Below, in pieces: positions 8,658 to 17,894 of a stretch of DNA of 64,000 bases. The stretch is taken from the NCBI GenBank assembly GCA_050633525.1, contig JBOEGR010000037.1:1-64000 (forward strand), in the 5' to 3' direction. The stretch is from CANLBN01 sp050633525. Its GTDB lineage: Bacteria; Pseudomonadota; Gammaproteobacteria; Pseudomonadales; Cellvibrionaceae. The position numbers and the translations under genes are program-made. The notes under the pieces were generated by a model. That model did not search any database and had not been told where the DNA came from. It saw only the letters and a list, made by a program, of their open reading frames with translations. Every line of letters begins with the position of its first letter. The first letter of the stretch is position 1.

Positions 8658-10448
8658 ATGAAGCGGGCTAAATTGTTTATTCAATCAGCAACGACTAAAT
8701 TTCGTCATCGATTGGCCGATTTTGACGCTCTTCCTCAGCTGACCTTGCTTGGCATGCTAATTGGCCTTGCTGCTGGCGGGCTCATCGTATTATTTCGCTT
8801 CGCCATTGAAATACCATTGGCCTACATGCTATCCAATAATAATGAGAATTTTGAAGGGCTGGACCCCGTATGGCGATTCAGCCTACCTCTACTAGGCGCG
8901 TTTATTATTGCAACGGGCTTACATTACCTCAAAGATAAAGATCGAAATGTCAGTATTGGCCATGTGCTAGAACGATTACATAATTTCCAAGGGCGCATGC
9001 CTGTCACAAACTTAATCGTACAATTTATTGGTGGCGCCATTAGCTTAATCACCGGTCAATCTGTTGGTCGAGAAGGCCCCGCAGTACACTTGGGAGCAAG
9101 CCTTAGCAGTTTGATTGGTCAATGGCTGAAATTACCCAACAATAGTTTAAGTACATTAATAGGCTGTGGTGTCGCAGCAGCGATTGCCGCCTCATTCAAT
9201 ACACCAGTCGCTGGTGTGATTTTTGCGATGGAAGTTGTTTTGATGAGCTACACCATTATTGGCTTTATCCCCATCATGATGGCTTCGGTCTGCGGCGCCC
9301 TAGTGGCAAGAGCAACATTTGGAACAGAGCTCTTTTTTACCGTTGAAAATGCTGAACTAAACGGTTTAATAGAAATTCCTTTCATGGTCGCAGCGGGGCT
9401 TGTAGTGGCTTTATTTGCAACGCTGTATATGCGTTTACAACTTGGCTTTAATCGCTTTACTCATTACCCTATTTTTTTACGCGTTATGGCGGCAGGCTTA
9501 CTCACCAGCCTGATAGGTTTATTTTTCCCAGAAATTCTAGGCCTAGGTTACGACACCATTAATATGAGCCTAGAAGGCAAACTAAGTTTTAGTCTATTAT
9601 TGGCCATTGCTTTAGCAAAAATATTAACCACCAGCTTTAGTATTAGCATGGGAATTCCAGGTGGCTTGATTGGCCCTCAACTCTTCATCGGGGCCTGTAT
9701 TGGTGGCATGATAGGCATTATTGGCAGCGCCCTGTTTCCAGATCATATTACCAATAGTGCCATCTATGTACTTCTGGGGATGGCAGCGATGATGGGTGCA
9801 GTACTCAATGCACCATTAGCAGCACTAATGGCAGTACTAGAATTAACTTATAGCCCCGGCATCATTTTTCCAAGCATGCTAATTATTGTCATAGCTTGTG
9901 TTGTCACACGACAACTCTACAATTGTGATGGTATTTTTGTAGAGCAACTCAACTTAATTGGCACAAAATTAGAGAGCGGCCCCCTACAACAAATGCTGGG
10001 CAATATCGGGGTTAGAAGCGCGATGAAAACAGCGTTTACTGAGAGCCCTGAAGAAATCAGCTTAAAAAAAGCTAAACAGATACTACTCAACAATCCTCTA
10101 TGGATAATTATTAAAACTGAGAAGGAGCAAACCTTGCTGCGTGCTGCTGACTTGGCCATTGCAGTAACCGCTTATGAAGAAGCACAAAAAGAAGGCGCTA
10201 AAGAAAAGATTCCTGAACAGAGCGCATCAAATACAAGCAATAACACCCTATTTGATTTATTAGAAATACCCGCCCAACGATTTAATTTAGCTCCAATAAC
10301 AGAATTGTCCAGTTTATTTGAAGCCAAGAAAATACTCGATAAGAAACCAGGCAGTGCACTTTTTGTGACGCCCCAAATACAAACCACACCGGAGCCTAAA
10401 ATACTAGGAATCATTACTCAAGAAACGATTAGCAATTACTATATGTAG
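8658..10448 (+). CDS. ClC family chloride channel / transporter
   Basis: Integral membrane protein of 596 residues. The ClC core carries GREGP at 137-141 (external gating glutamate E139), FNTPVAGVIFAMEVV at 180-194 and GIPGGLIGP at 332-340. A soluble C-terminal region of about 160 residues follows, resembling a degenerate CBS-pair domain. By alignment with ClC-ec1, the position of the internal proton glutamate (E203) is Val193 here, while the preceding glutamate (E192) is kept. In ClC channels this position is also valine, so a channel or uncoupled mode is possible. The gene is divergent from argC and 94 nt upstream of hemJ. Confidence 0.9.
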   Translation: MKRAKLFIQSATTKFRHRLADFDALPQLTLLGMLIGLAAGGLIVLFRFAIEIPLAYMLSNNNENFEGLDPVWRFSLPLLGAFIIATGLHYLKDKDRNVSIGHVLERLHNFQGRMPVTNLIVQFIGGAISLITGQSVGREGPAVHLGASLSSLIGQWLKLPNNSLSTLIGCGVAAAIAASFNTPVAGVIFAMEVVLMSYTIIGFIPIMMASVCGALVARATFGTELFFTVENAELNGLIEIPFMVAAGLVVALFATLYMRLQLGFNRFTHYPIFLRVMAAGLLTSLIGLFFPEILGLGYDTINMSLEGKLSFSLLLAIALAKILTTSFSISMGIPGGLIGPQLFIGACIGGMIGIIGSALFPDHITNSAIYVLLGMAAMMGAVLNAPLAALMAVLELTYSPGIIFPSMLIIVIACVVTRQLYNCDGIFVEQLNLIGTKLESGPLQQMLGNIGVRSAMKTAFTESPEEISLKKAKQILLNNPLWIIIKTEKEQTLLRAADLAIAVTAYEEAQKEGAKEKIPEQSASNTSNNTLFDLLEIPAQRFNLAPITELSSLFEAKKILDKKPGSALFVTPQIQTTPEPKILGIITQETISNYYM

Positions 10449-10542
10449 CGATATTATTAACACTCTATTAATTTAAACACGCATAAAAACAATATGTTCA
10501 AACCAAATCATCTACCTAACAATAGCTTTAAAGGCCAATTAC

Positions 10543-10968
10543 ATGCTGTGGGTTAAATCATTTCATATTATTTCTGTTATCTGTTGGTTTGCTGTATTGT
10601 TTTATTTACCACGCCTTTTTGTTTATCACGCCATGAGTGAAGACAGTATTAGCAAAGAACGTTTTAAGGTGATGGAACGTAAATTAATTCGAGGAATTGG
10701 CAACCCCTCCATGATTGCCACTTATATTTTTGGCATTTGGCTAGTCACTTTTAACTGGGAATACTACCAACAAGCCACTTGGTTTTGGGCAAAAGTGATG
10801 CTCATCATCATATTAAGCATTTATCACCATTGGTGCATTCGCATATGGAAGCAGTTTTGTGATGACAACAATACTCGCAGTCATATTTTTTACCGATGGT
10901 TTAATGAATTTCCTGTCTTATTATTAATTGCCATTGTTTGTCTCGTTGTTGTCAAACCTAGCTTTTAA
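10543..10968 (+). CDS. hemJ: Protoporphyrinogen IX oxidase HemJ
   Basis: Membrane protein of 141 residues of the HemJ (UPF0093) family with about four membrane segments. Conserved features are the N-terminal WVKSFHIISVICWFAVLFYL helix with its histidine, the YLPRLFVYH stretch and the HHWCIRIW helix. It oxidises protoporphyrinogen IX to protoporphyrin IX in the penultimate haem step. It lies 50 nt upstream of hemL on the same strand, so two haem-pathway genes are adjacent. Confidence 0.92.
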   Translation: MLWVKSFHIISVICWFAVLFYLPRLFVYHAMSEDSISKERFKVMERKLIRGIGNPSMIATYIFGIWLVTFNWEYYQQATWFWAKVMLIIILSIYHHWCIRIWKQFCDDNNTRSHIFYRWFNEFPVLLLIAIVCLVVVKPSF

Positions 10969-11018
10969 AATAATTTAACCACACTGCATTATTTTTTATA
11001 TTGATTAAGGTCGAATTT

Positions 11019-12314
11019 ATGAGCCGCTCAGAAACACTATTTTCACAAGCCCAACAAGTTATTCCAGGTGGTGTGAATTCACCTGTTCGCGCATTTAAAG
11101 CCGTGGGTGGCACACCCGTTTTCTTTAAGCGTGCTGAAGGTGCCTATATTTATGACGAAGATGACAAGCGCTATATCGATTACGTACTCTCTTGGGGCCC
11201 AATGATTCTCGGACACGCACATGCGGATGTCGTAGAAGCTGTGCGAGCCAAAGCCTTAGATGGTTTAAGTTTCGGCGCACCAACAGAACTAGAAACAACC
11301 TTAGCCAGCGAAGTCTGCAATATCATTCCCAATATGGATCAAGTACGCTTTGTGAATTCCGGTACAGAAGCCACCATGAGCGCTATTCGCTTAGCACGAG
11401 GTTACACCGGCAGAGATAAAATTATCAAATTTGAGGGCTGCTACCACGGGCACTCTGACTCATTATTAGTAAAAGCAGGGTCTGGCGCATTAACATTAGG
11501 CGTGCCGAGTTCGCCTGGAGTTCCTAAAGCCTTAGCTGACCATACTATTACGCTTAACTATAATGACATTGAGCAAGTCAATTCTGTCTTTAAAGAAATA
11601 GGCGAAGAGATAGCCTGTATTATTGTTGAGCCCGTCGTAGGTAATATGAATTGTGTTCCCCCTATTCCTGGCTTTTTAGAATGTTTGCGTGAATCTTGCG
11701 ATCAATACGGGAGCGTTTTAATTTTTGATGAAGTTATGACAGGCTTTCGTGTACATAAACAAGGAGCACAAGGACATTACAAAGTTGATGCAGACTTAAT
11801 TACCTTAGGCAAAGTGATGGGCGGCGGCATGCCTGTTGGAGCCTTTGGCGGCAAATCAAACATAATGAATCAGATTGCACCCTTAGGGCCCATCTATCAA
11901 GCAGGCACATTATCAGGTAACCCAGTGGCAATGGCGGCTGGGCTTGCCAATCTAAATGGTCTTAAAGAACCTGGGTTTTACGAGCAACTTTTTGCTACTA
12001 CCGACAGATTAGTACATGGCCTACAAGAGCGTGCGGATGCTGCAGGTATTCCTTTTACCACTAACCATGTCGGTTCGATGTTTGGCTTTTTCTTTTTGAA
12101 AGAAGGCAGCAATATTGACACTATCACCAACTACCAACAAGTAATGGATTGCCATATTGAACGCTTTAATCAATTCTTTCACCTAATGCTGGACGCAGGC
12201 GTGTACCTTGCTCCTGCATCTTACGAGGCGGGTTTTACATCTATAGCGCATTCAAATGAAGATATTCAGCATACGCTCGACATTGCGGAAAAAGCATTTA
12301 AACAATTATCCTAA
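11019..12314 (+). CDS. hemL: Glutamate-1-semialdehyde 2,1-aminomutase
   Basis: Makes 5-aminolevulinate from glutamate-1-semialdehyde, a committed step in the C5 haem pathway. A PLP-dependent fold I enzyme: the Schiff-base lysine is K265 in TLGKVMGGGMPVG, with FDEVMTGFR just before it. The start at 11019 gives 431 residues and has a Shine-Dalgarno AAGG (11007-11010) eight bases upstream; a TTG six codons earlier would sit on top of that site and is rejected. It is directly followed by the inverted-repeat element at 12323. Confidence 0.97.
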   Translation: MSRSETLFSQAQQVIPGGVNSPVRAFKAVGGTPVFFKRAEGAYIYDEDDKRYIDYVLSWGPMILGHAHADVVEAVRAKALDGLSFGAPTELETTLASEVCNIIPNMDQVRFVNSGTEATMSAIRLARGYTGRDKIIKFEGCYHGHSDSLLVKAGSGALTLGVPSSPGVPKALADHTITLNYNDIEQVNSVFKEIGEEIACIIVEPVVGNMNCVPPIPGFLECLRESCDQYGSVLIFDEVMTGFRVHKQGAQGHYKVDADLITLGKVMGGGMPVGAFGGKSNIMNQIAPLGPIYQAGTLSGNPVAMAAGLANLNGLKEPGFYEQLFATTDRLVHGLQERADAAGIPFTTNHVGSMFGFFFLKEGSNIDTITNYQQVMDCHIERFNQFFHLMLDAGVYLAPASYEAGFTSIAHSNEDIQHTLDIAEKAFKQLS

Positions 12315-12322
12315 TATAGGAC

Positions 12323-12454
12323 ACCTCTAAAAATTAGGGTTTTCTTATAAGATCAAGGAAGCACCGCACGGAGACCCGCAGTGTACTGGGATGTACATGA
12401 GATTCGAGTACGGAGCTGACGCCGAGATCGCGAAAAAAGACAATTTTTAGAGGT
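12323..12454. mobile_element. MITE-like inverted-repeat element
   Basis: A 132-bp element bounded by perfect 13-bp terminal inverted repeats, ACCTCTAAAAATT (12323-12335) and AATTTTTAGAGGT (12442-12454). The inside is more G+C-rich than its surroundings and contains inward GATC-bearing arms (GATCAAGGAAG near 12351, GCCGAGATCGCG near 12422). There is no reading frame of note. It begins 9 bp after the hemL stop and ends 18 bp before the cupin gene. No clear target-site duplication and no second copy in this window was found. It could form a long hairpin and act as a terminator or mRNA processing site. Confidence 0.6.
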
Positions 12455-12471
12455 ACCTCATAGAGACTCTA

Positions 12472-12852
12472 ATGAATACACCGACCATTTTAAAAACAGA
12501 TATTGAAAAGGAATACTATTTTGATGAAGGCTGTTACATCTTAGAGTATTCTAATTCAGCTGCTGACCCAAACTTATCTATTGCTAGGGCTAGAGTCGTA
12601 CCCAATACTGCAACACAACTACACAAGTTAAAAAATACTATCGAACGCTATATTATTTTAGAGGGAAGGGGCGAGGTAACGCTGGGGAATGCCACTCTAG
12701 GCAAAAACACACACTCGGTTGTAGAAGCAGGCGATGTTGTCATTATTCCAAAAGAGTGCCCCCAAGCGATTCGTAATACGGGCGACAATGATCTTATTTT
12801 TTTGGTTATTTGTACGCCTCGTTTCACTACGGACAACTATCTTGAATGCTAA
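12472..12852 (+). CDS. Cupin domain protein lacking some metal ligands
   Basis: A 126-residue single cupin barrel. The first cupin motif reads H..KNTIERYIILEGRGEV: the first histidine and the glutamate are present but the second histidine of HxH is replaced. The second motif is PKECPQAIRNTG, where the usual histidine is glutamine. With two of four ligands gone, it may bind metal poorly or act as a ligand-binding rather than catalytic cupin. It follows the MITE-like element, and its 3' end overlaps the start proposed for the lipase-like gene. The substrate is unknown. Confidence 0.75.
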   Translation: MNTPTILKTDIEKEYYFDEGCYILEYSNSAADPNLSIARARVVPNTATQLHKLKNTIERYIILEGRGEVTLGNATLGKNTHSVVEAGDVVIIPKECPQAIRNTGDNDLIFLVICTPRFTTDNYLEC

Positions 12853-13549
12853 AATAAAATATTATTTTTCCTTTATCCTGCTCTGCACAAGCGTTAATTC
12901 ATCGGCTGACTGCGTCATTTTACTGCATGGCTTAACGCGATCAGCAGATTCTATGCAAAAGATCGATAAGGCTTTATCGGACCTAGCCTATCAAACCATC
13001 AATATTAATTACCCCTCTACCCAATTTGACATACCAACACTTGCCGTAAACGCCATTGAACCCGCATTAACAAAATGCCTACCACAAAATAAGGTTCATT
13101 TTGTTACTCATTCTTTAGGGGGTATCCTAGTACGATATTATTTCAATCAATATAAAGCACACAACTTAGGGCGTGTGGTTATGATTGGACCGCCTAACCA
13201 AGGAAGCGAAGTCGTTGATAAATTAAAAAACATACCTGGGTTTTATTTAATTAATGGGCCAGCTGGTTTGCAGTTAGGAACTGACCAAGAAAGTATGCCG
13301 AACAAACTTGGGAAAGCCAACTTTGAACTCGGGATTATCGCAGGAAGCCGTAGTATTAACTTATTACTGTCAAGCTTAATCCCGGGAGAGGATGACGGTA
13401 AAGTATCAATAGAAAGAAGCAAACTCGATGGGATGAGTGATCATATTATCCTACCGGTCACCCACCCTTTTATGATGAAAGATAAAGAGGTAATAGCACA
13501 GGTTATCTTTTTCTTAAAGAATGGTTACTTTCAACGAGAAGAAAAGTAA
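12842..13549 (+). CDS. Secreted alpha/beta-hydrolase (lipase/esterase-like)
   Basis: About 235 residues. The first 20 or so (NAKIKYYFSFILLCTSVNSSA) form a signal peptide, then CVILLHGLTRSADSM gives the oxyanion-hole HG. The nucleophile is in FVTHSLGGIL, an acid in GEDDGKVS and the histidine in VTHPFMMKD. No ATG lies near the signal peptide; a TTG at 12842, overlapping the cupin stop by 11 nt, gives a clean signal sequence and is chosen. A longer frame from 12734 would run through the cupin gene and is unlikely. It converges on lipA with 15 nt between them. The substrate is not known. Confidence 0.75.
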   Translation: MNAKIKYYFSFILLCTSVNSSADCVILLHGLTRSADSMQKIDKALSDLAYQTININYPSTQFDIPTLAVNAIEPALTKCLPQNKVHFVTHSLGGILVRYYFNQYKAHNLGRVVMIGPPNQGSEVVDKLKNIPGFYLINGPAGLQLGTDQESMPNKLGKANFELGIIAGSRSINLLLSSLIPGEDDGKVSIERSKLDGMSDHIILPVTHPFMMKDKEVIAQVIFFLKNGYFQREEK

Positions 13550-13564
13550 AACCATCCAAGGGGT

Positions 13565-14548
13565 TTATTTAACTTCTTCACCGTGCGCTTGCTGATCCGC
13601 ATGATAAGAAGAACGTACTAATGGCCCACAAGCCGCTCGCTGGAAACCTATTTCATCGGCAAGCTGCTTATATTCTTCAAACTCTTCTGGTGTCACATAA
13701 CGCTGAACAGGCAGGTGATCCTTAGATGGCTGCAAGTACTGACCAATCGTGAGCATATCAATATTATGCTCACGCATATCACGCATAACGTCAAAAATTT
13801 CTTCTTTCGTTTCCCCTAAGCCCACCATAAGACCCGACTTAGTTAACACATCAGGGCGGCGTGCTTTAAATTGTTTTAACAAATCTAAAGACCATTGGTA
13901 GTTAGCACCGGGACGGGCTTCACGATATAAACGAGGAACGGTTTCCAAGTTGTGATTAAACACATCAGGCGCTTCAGCTGCTAGTATGTCTAACGCGATA
14001 TCCATACGTCCACGAAAATCTGGCGTGAGAATTTCAACTTCTAATTTTGGAGAATAAAAACGCGCTTCGCGAATACAATCGGCAAAATGTTGTGCGCCAC
14101 CATCGCGCAAATCATCACGATCGACTGAAGTAATCACGACATACTTCAATCGCATCTCAGCTATGGCTTCTGCCAAATGTTTAGGCTCACCTGCATCTAG
14201 GGCATTAGGCTTACCATGGCCAACATCACAAAAGGGACAGCGACGAGTACAGATATCACCCATAATCATAAAGGTCGCCGTACCGCCAGAAAAACACTCG
14301 CCTAGGTTTGGACAAGACGCTTCTTCACAGACGCTGGATAAATTATTTTTACGCAATATTTTTTTGATGCGTTCCACATCTGGAGATGCAGGCAAACGTA
14401 CACGTATCCAATCCGGTTTACGCAAGACTTCATCTGTCGCAATTACCTTAACAGGAATGCGCTCAACTTTATCGGCATCACGTAGCTTTTCACCTTTCTG
14501 GTGTCGAGTTGTTCTGCGAACGGGGGCGGTAGGTAAGTCTTTCATCAT
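13565..14548 (-). CDS. lipA: Lipoyl synthase
   Basis: Radical SAM enzyme that inserts two sulfurs into octanoyl chains on lipoyl domains of 2-oxoacid dehydrogenases. The auxiliary cluster cysteines are in CEEASCPNLGEC and the radical SAM motif is CTRRCPFC. A conserved C-terminal RSSYHADQ segment supplies the serine ligand. At 327 residues the length is normal. It is the last gene of the leftward dacA-ybeD-lipB-lipA series, 110 nt after lipB. Confidence 0.97.
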   Translation of the reverse strand: MMKDLPTAPVRRTTRHQKGEKLRDADKVERIPVKVIATDEVLRKPDWIRVRLPASPDVERIKKILRKNNLSSVCEEASCPNLGECFSGGTATFMIMGDICTRRCPFCDVGHGKPNALDAGEPKHLAEAIAEMRLKYVVITSVDRDDLRDGGAQHFADCIREARFYSPKLEVEILTPDFRGRMDIALDILAAEAPDVFNHNLETVPRLYREARPGANYQWSLDLLKQFKARRPDVLTKSGLMVGLGETKEEIFDVMRDMREHNIDMLTIGQYLQPSKDHLPVQRYVTPEEFEEYKQLADEIGFQRAACGPLVRSSYHADQQAHGEEVK

Positions 14549-14658
14549 TAGTTACTTCGCGTTTCAGTTATTTTGAGCGCACTCTTTTTAAGCATGACTT
14601 TTCAAGCGTAAGCTTTCAAAGAAAGCTGTTTTGAAAACTATGCCTTAAAAACAATACC

Positions 14659-15348
14659 TTAAACAGTGTCATTTTCAGTTAGACCTAAGTTTTTCGCAAA
14701 TAGAGCAATAATAGATTGCTCTATTGCCTGATAATCCATTTCTGCATGACCAAGTAGATCTTTTAGCTGTGTCACTTTCATTCCAGCATAGCCACAAGGA
14801 TTAATTAGCGCAAAAGGCGATAGATCCATATCAATGTTAATACTCATACCGTGAAAGCAACAACCACGCCTAACACGTAAGCCCAAAGAAGCAATTTTGC
14901 TCTCGGCAATGTCTTTGCCGTTTAATTCACCGCTTCCCTTTAGCGTTTCTTGCACATAGACACCCGGCGCATCGGGTTTTGCATAAGCCTTAATACCGTA
15001 ATCGCTTAACAGCTGAATGGCGACTTGCTCTAGCAAAGTCACCATATCCCTTACACCTAAACCACGTCGACGCAGATTAATGAGAGGATATAACACCAGT
15101 TGACCTGGGCCATGATAAGTGACTTGCCCACCGCGATCAGTCTGCACAACAGGGATATCGCCTGTTTGCAAAATATGTTCTGGTTTTCCCGCTTGCCCTT
15201 GTGTAAAAACAGGGGCGTGTTGCACTAACCATAATTCGTCTGGTGTATGCTCATCACGACTATTTGTAAAATCTGACATGGCCTGCCAAATTTTTTCGTA
15301 AGGTTGCAGGCCCAAATGTTGCACCTTAAGGCCATCAACACTCATCAA
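14659..15348 (-). CDS. lipB: Octanoyl-[ACP]:protein octanoyltransferase
   Basis: Transfers octanoate from ACP to lipoyl domains before LipA acts. The conserved RGGQVTYHGPGQLV block and the catalytic cysteine in INPCGYAGMKVTQL are present. It is 229 residues long. The first two codons are both ATG; the first overlaps the ybeD stop by 4 nt (ATGA), a sign of translational coupling. Confidence 0.96.
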   Translation of the reverse strand: MMSVDGLKVQHLGLQPYEKIWQAMSDFTNSRDEHTPDELWLVQHAPVFTQGQAGKPEHILQTGDIPVVQTDRGGQVTYHGPGQLVLYPLINLRRRGLGVRDMVTLLEQVAIQLLSDYGIKAYAKPDAPGVYVQETLKGSGELNGKDIAESKIASLGLRVRRGCCFHGMSINIDMDLSPFALINPCGYAGMKVTQLKDLLGHAEMDYQAIEQSIIALFAKNLGLTENDTV

Positions 15349-15617
15349 ATAACCATTTTAACCTGAGGGTTAGCCACTAATGTTTCATGATAAGCTTTAA
15401 GCTGGTCAACACCCGTTGCGGTAATAAATAGGGTCACCGAGTGAAAACGGCCTTTACCACTTTCTTTAATAGATACCTTGTTCCGGTCAAAACCTGGGGC
15501 AAATTGCTCGGTTGTCTCTAAAACAAAATCGACCATATCTTGTTGAGCATCACCCAATACTTTAATCAGGTAATCCTCACAGGGGAACTCAATTTTAGGC
15601 GCTTGTTGCTCTGTCAT
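15345..15617 (-). CDS. ybeD: YbeD/DUF493 family protein
   Basis: A 90-residue ACT-like small protein of the YbeD (DUF493) family, recognisable by IEFPCEDYLIKVLG at the start and the GRFHSVTLFITATG strand. YbeD is conserved between dacA and lipB in gammaproteobacteria and has been proposed to regulate lipoate metabolism; its biochemical role is not established. It is 2 nt from dacA and overlaps lipB by 4 nt. Confidence 0.92.
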   Translation of the reverse strand: MTEQQAPKIEFPCEDYLIKVLGDAQQDMVDFVLETTEQFAPGFDRNKVSIKESGKGRFHSVTLFITATGVDQLKAYHETLVANPQVKMVI

Positions 15618-15619
15618 AA

Positions 15620-16780
15620 TTAATTAAATAGGCGATGGAAAAATAAAGAGATAGCGTCGAAAATTCGACTAAATATTCCCGCTTCTTCTACAGGACTCAA
15701 AGCAACTAAAGGCGTATTCAACAATTCTTTATCATCTAAAGTCACAATCACATTGCCCAACTCCTGACCCGCCGTAATAGGGGCTTCAATAATTTGATCG
15801 ACACTGGCTTTAGCCACTAGATCATTTTCTGTCCCTCGGGGGATAGTCAGGAAAATATCCTTATCAACACCCAAAGCAATCGATTCCGACTTACCTTTCC
15901 AAACGCGGGCTTGGCTGATGGTAGCCGTTTTCTCATATAGTTTGTGGGTGTAATAATAGCGAAAGCCATAGGCGAGTAATTTTTGAGATTCTGTTGCACG
16001 TGCATTATCAGATTTGGTTCCCATGACGACAGAAATTAAACGCATACCGTCTTTTTCGGAAGAGGCAACTAAGCAATAACCTGCTTCATCAGTATGGCCA
16101 GTTTTAACCCCATCAATTGTTTTATCACGAAACAACAGTTTATTACGGTTAGGCTGATTAATACCGTTGTAACTAAAGTATTGCTCAGCATACAGCTTAT
16201 AGCTCTCGGGAAACTCAGTGATTAAGGCTTTCGTAAGGGTAGCTATGTCACGCGGCGTTGAGTAATGCCCCTCTTCCGGCCAGCCTGTGGCATTTTTGAA
16301 CTGCGTATTAGTCAAACCCAGAAGGGCCGCTTGCTGATTCATCACATCTACGAATGCCGCTTCACTGCCGGCAATATATTCGGCAAGTGCGATAGTGGCA
16401 TCGTTACCTGATTGGATGATCATTCCTCTCATCAAATCAATAACCGGAACCTGCGTACCCTCGCGCACAAACATTTTAGAGCCGCCCTTTTTCCAAGCAG
16501 TCACACTAATGGGCACTAAGTCGGCATGCGCAATAGCACCTCGGTCAATCTCAGAGGAGACGATGTAGCTCGTCATTAGCTTGGTAATACTGGCAGGGGG
16601 TAAAGGTTTATCAGAATTCTTTTCAGCTAACACAGCGCCTGAATTGGCATCGATAAGTAGGTAGGCGGTAGCAGCCAACTGAGGTGCAGCTGGAATAATA
16701 ACCTGCCTCGTTGGGCTTGGGTTTGCTTGGGCCAAAAGGGGAAATAATACAACAGCAAGAACAATAGGAAAGAAGCGCAT
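15620..16780 (-). CDS. dacA: D-alanyl-D-alanine carboxypeptidase (PBP5/6 class)
   Basis: Trims the terminal D-Ala from peptidoglycan pentapeptides in the periplasm. A signal peptide (residues 1-19, ending AQA) precedes the transpeptidase domain with SITK, SGN and KTG active-site motifs in order. The C-terminal beta domain ends in an amphipathic helix (IFSRIFDAISLFFHRLF) typical of the membrane anchor of PBP5/6. At 386 residues the length is usual. It is co-directional with rlpA upstream and ybeD downstream. Confidence 0.96.
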   Translation of the reverse strand: MRFFPIVLAVVLFPLLAQANPSPTRQVIIPAAPQLAATAYLLIDANSGAVLAEKNSDKPLPPASITKLMTSYIVSSEIDRGAIAHADLVPISVTAWKKGGSKMFVREGTQVPVIDLMRGMIIQSGNDATIALAEYIAGSEAAFVDVMNQQAALLGLTNTQFKNATGWPEEGHYSTPRDIATLTKALITEFPESYKLYAEQYFSYNGINQPNRNKLLFRDKTIDGVKTGHTDEAGYCLVASSEKDGMRLISVVMGTKSDNARATESQKLLAYGFRYYYTHKLYEKTATISQARVWKGKSESIALGVDKDIFLTIPRGTENDLVAKASVDQIIEAPITAGQELGNVIVTLDDKELLNTPLVALSPVEEAGIFSRIFDAISLFFHRLFN

Positions 16781-16902
16781 AGGAAACAGTAAATTAGTAG
16801 TGCGAGATCATTAGCTTGGGACAAGCTAAAAGGTTGGCACACAGTTTACCATAATTTTATGAATGATCTGCGAACTGAGGCGAAATCCTCGGTAATATAA
16901 CG

Positions 16903-17769
16903 CTAATTGACCGTTCTTTTGACGTATTTTCGGGTGACATAGCCCGAATCTAGACCACTTTGCTTCAAAGAGCGCTGTAAAGAAGGGATTTTCTGCTGAT
17001 CCGCTATAGGGCCAACGATCACTCGGTGAAGGCGATCATCACCAGTGACAACACTGACGGACTCCATCAATATCTGAGAAACCCGAGACTGTAGGCTGAT
17101 CGCTTTCTGCTGTTGACTGAACGCACCCAGCTGAATATACCAATGGGTATTCGTAACTAGGCCATCACTTGTCGATACAGAGGGGCTGGCAACAACAGCA
17201 GGGCGGGCAGGCTTTTGGTCCGACACATCAGGCGTTACATCAACAACATCAACTAAAGCCGTGCCAGTAGCATCAACACCCAATTTACGAGCTGCCGCAT
17301 AACTAAGGTCAATAATTCGATTGTCATGAAAAGGCCCTCTATCATTGATCTTTACAATAATAGATCGGCCATTACCAACGTGAGTCACACGTACATAACT
17401 AGGGATAGGTAAGGTTTTGTGGGCAGCTGTCATAGCGAACATATCATAGACCTCGCCATTTGCCGTTCGCCTTCCATGAAACTTAGTCCCGTACCAAGAA
17501 GCGACGCCCCGCTCACGATAACCGCGACTGTCGCTCAGTGTTTGATAGGTTTTGCCTAGTACGGTGTAACGCCCAGCATTACCCGCACGAGTCCTAACGA
17601 CCGGTACGGGTTGAGCGTCGGGAATGCGAGAAACATCAACATATCGAGATGGGGGACCATCCTGAGGCTCACGAACAAGAGAAGAGCAAGACACGACGAG
17701 AAATGAAACCAATAAGACATAACATATCGTTGCAGTCCGTCGCAAAAAAGTACTATCCAAGATTACCAT
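16903..17769 (-). CDS. rlpA: RlpA family septal ring lytic transglycosylase, lipoprotein
   Basis: The N-terminal signal has a lipobox ending VVSC (about residue 28), so it is anchored to the outer membrane. The double-psi beta-barrel domain (GVASWYGTKFHGRRTANGE through INDRGPFHDNRIIDLSYAAA) carries the acidic catalytic residue in NDRGPF. A C-terminal SPOR domain (THWYIQLGAFSQQ) targets septal denuded glycan. It is 288 residues long. It lies between mltB and dacA, as in Pseudomonas, where RlpA cleaves naked glycan strands during daughter-cell separation. Confidence 0.95.
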   Translation of the reverse strand: MVILDSTFLRRTATICYVLLVSFLVVSCSSLVREPQDGPPSRYVDVSRIPDAQPVPVVRTRAGNAGRYTVLGKTYQTLSDSRGYRERGVASWYGTKFHGRRTANGEVYDMFAMTAAHKTLPIPSYVRVTHVGNGRSIIVKINDRGPFHDNRIIDLSYAAARKLGVDATGTALVDVVDVTPDVSDQKPARPAVVASPSVSTSDGLVTNTHWYIQLGAFSQQQKAISLQSRVSQILMESVSVVTGDDRLHRVIVGPIADQQKIPSLQRSLKQSGLDSGYVTRKYVKRTVN

Positions 17770-17894
17770 TCCAATTTCACCATCTACTTATAAAAGCCCA
17801 CTCGCCAAGACGAGGGATAAAACATGCTAAATTTTCAGCATCATATTATACCTATACTTGATCGTAAACACAGATACGCCGCACAAATACATTG

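Noticed and set aside
11001..11018. TTG start six codons upstream for hemL
   Set aside because: The ribosome binding site AAGG (11007-11010) lies inside that extension, and the HemL family starts at the ATG at 11019.
12734..12841. Upstream extension of the lipase-like frame within the cupin gene
   Set aside because: It would overlap the cupin by 119 nt and bury the signal peptide; the TTG at 12842 is more sensible.
14163..14576. 137-codon frame antisense to lipA
   Set aside because: It is a mirror of the strongly conserved radical SAM gene, with no recognisable protein.
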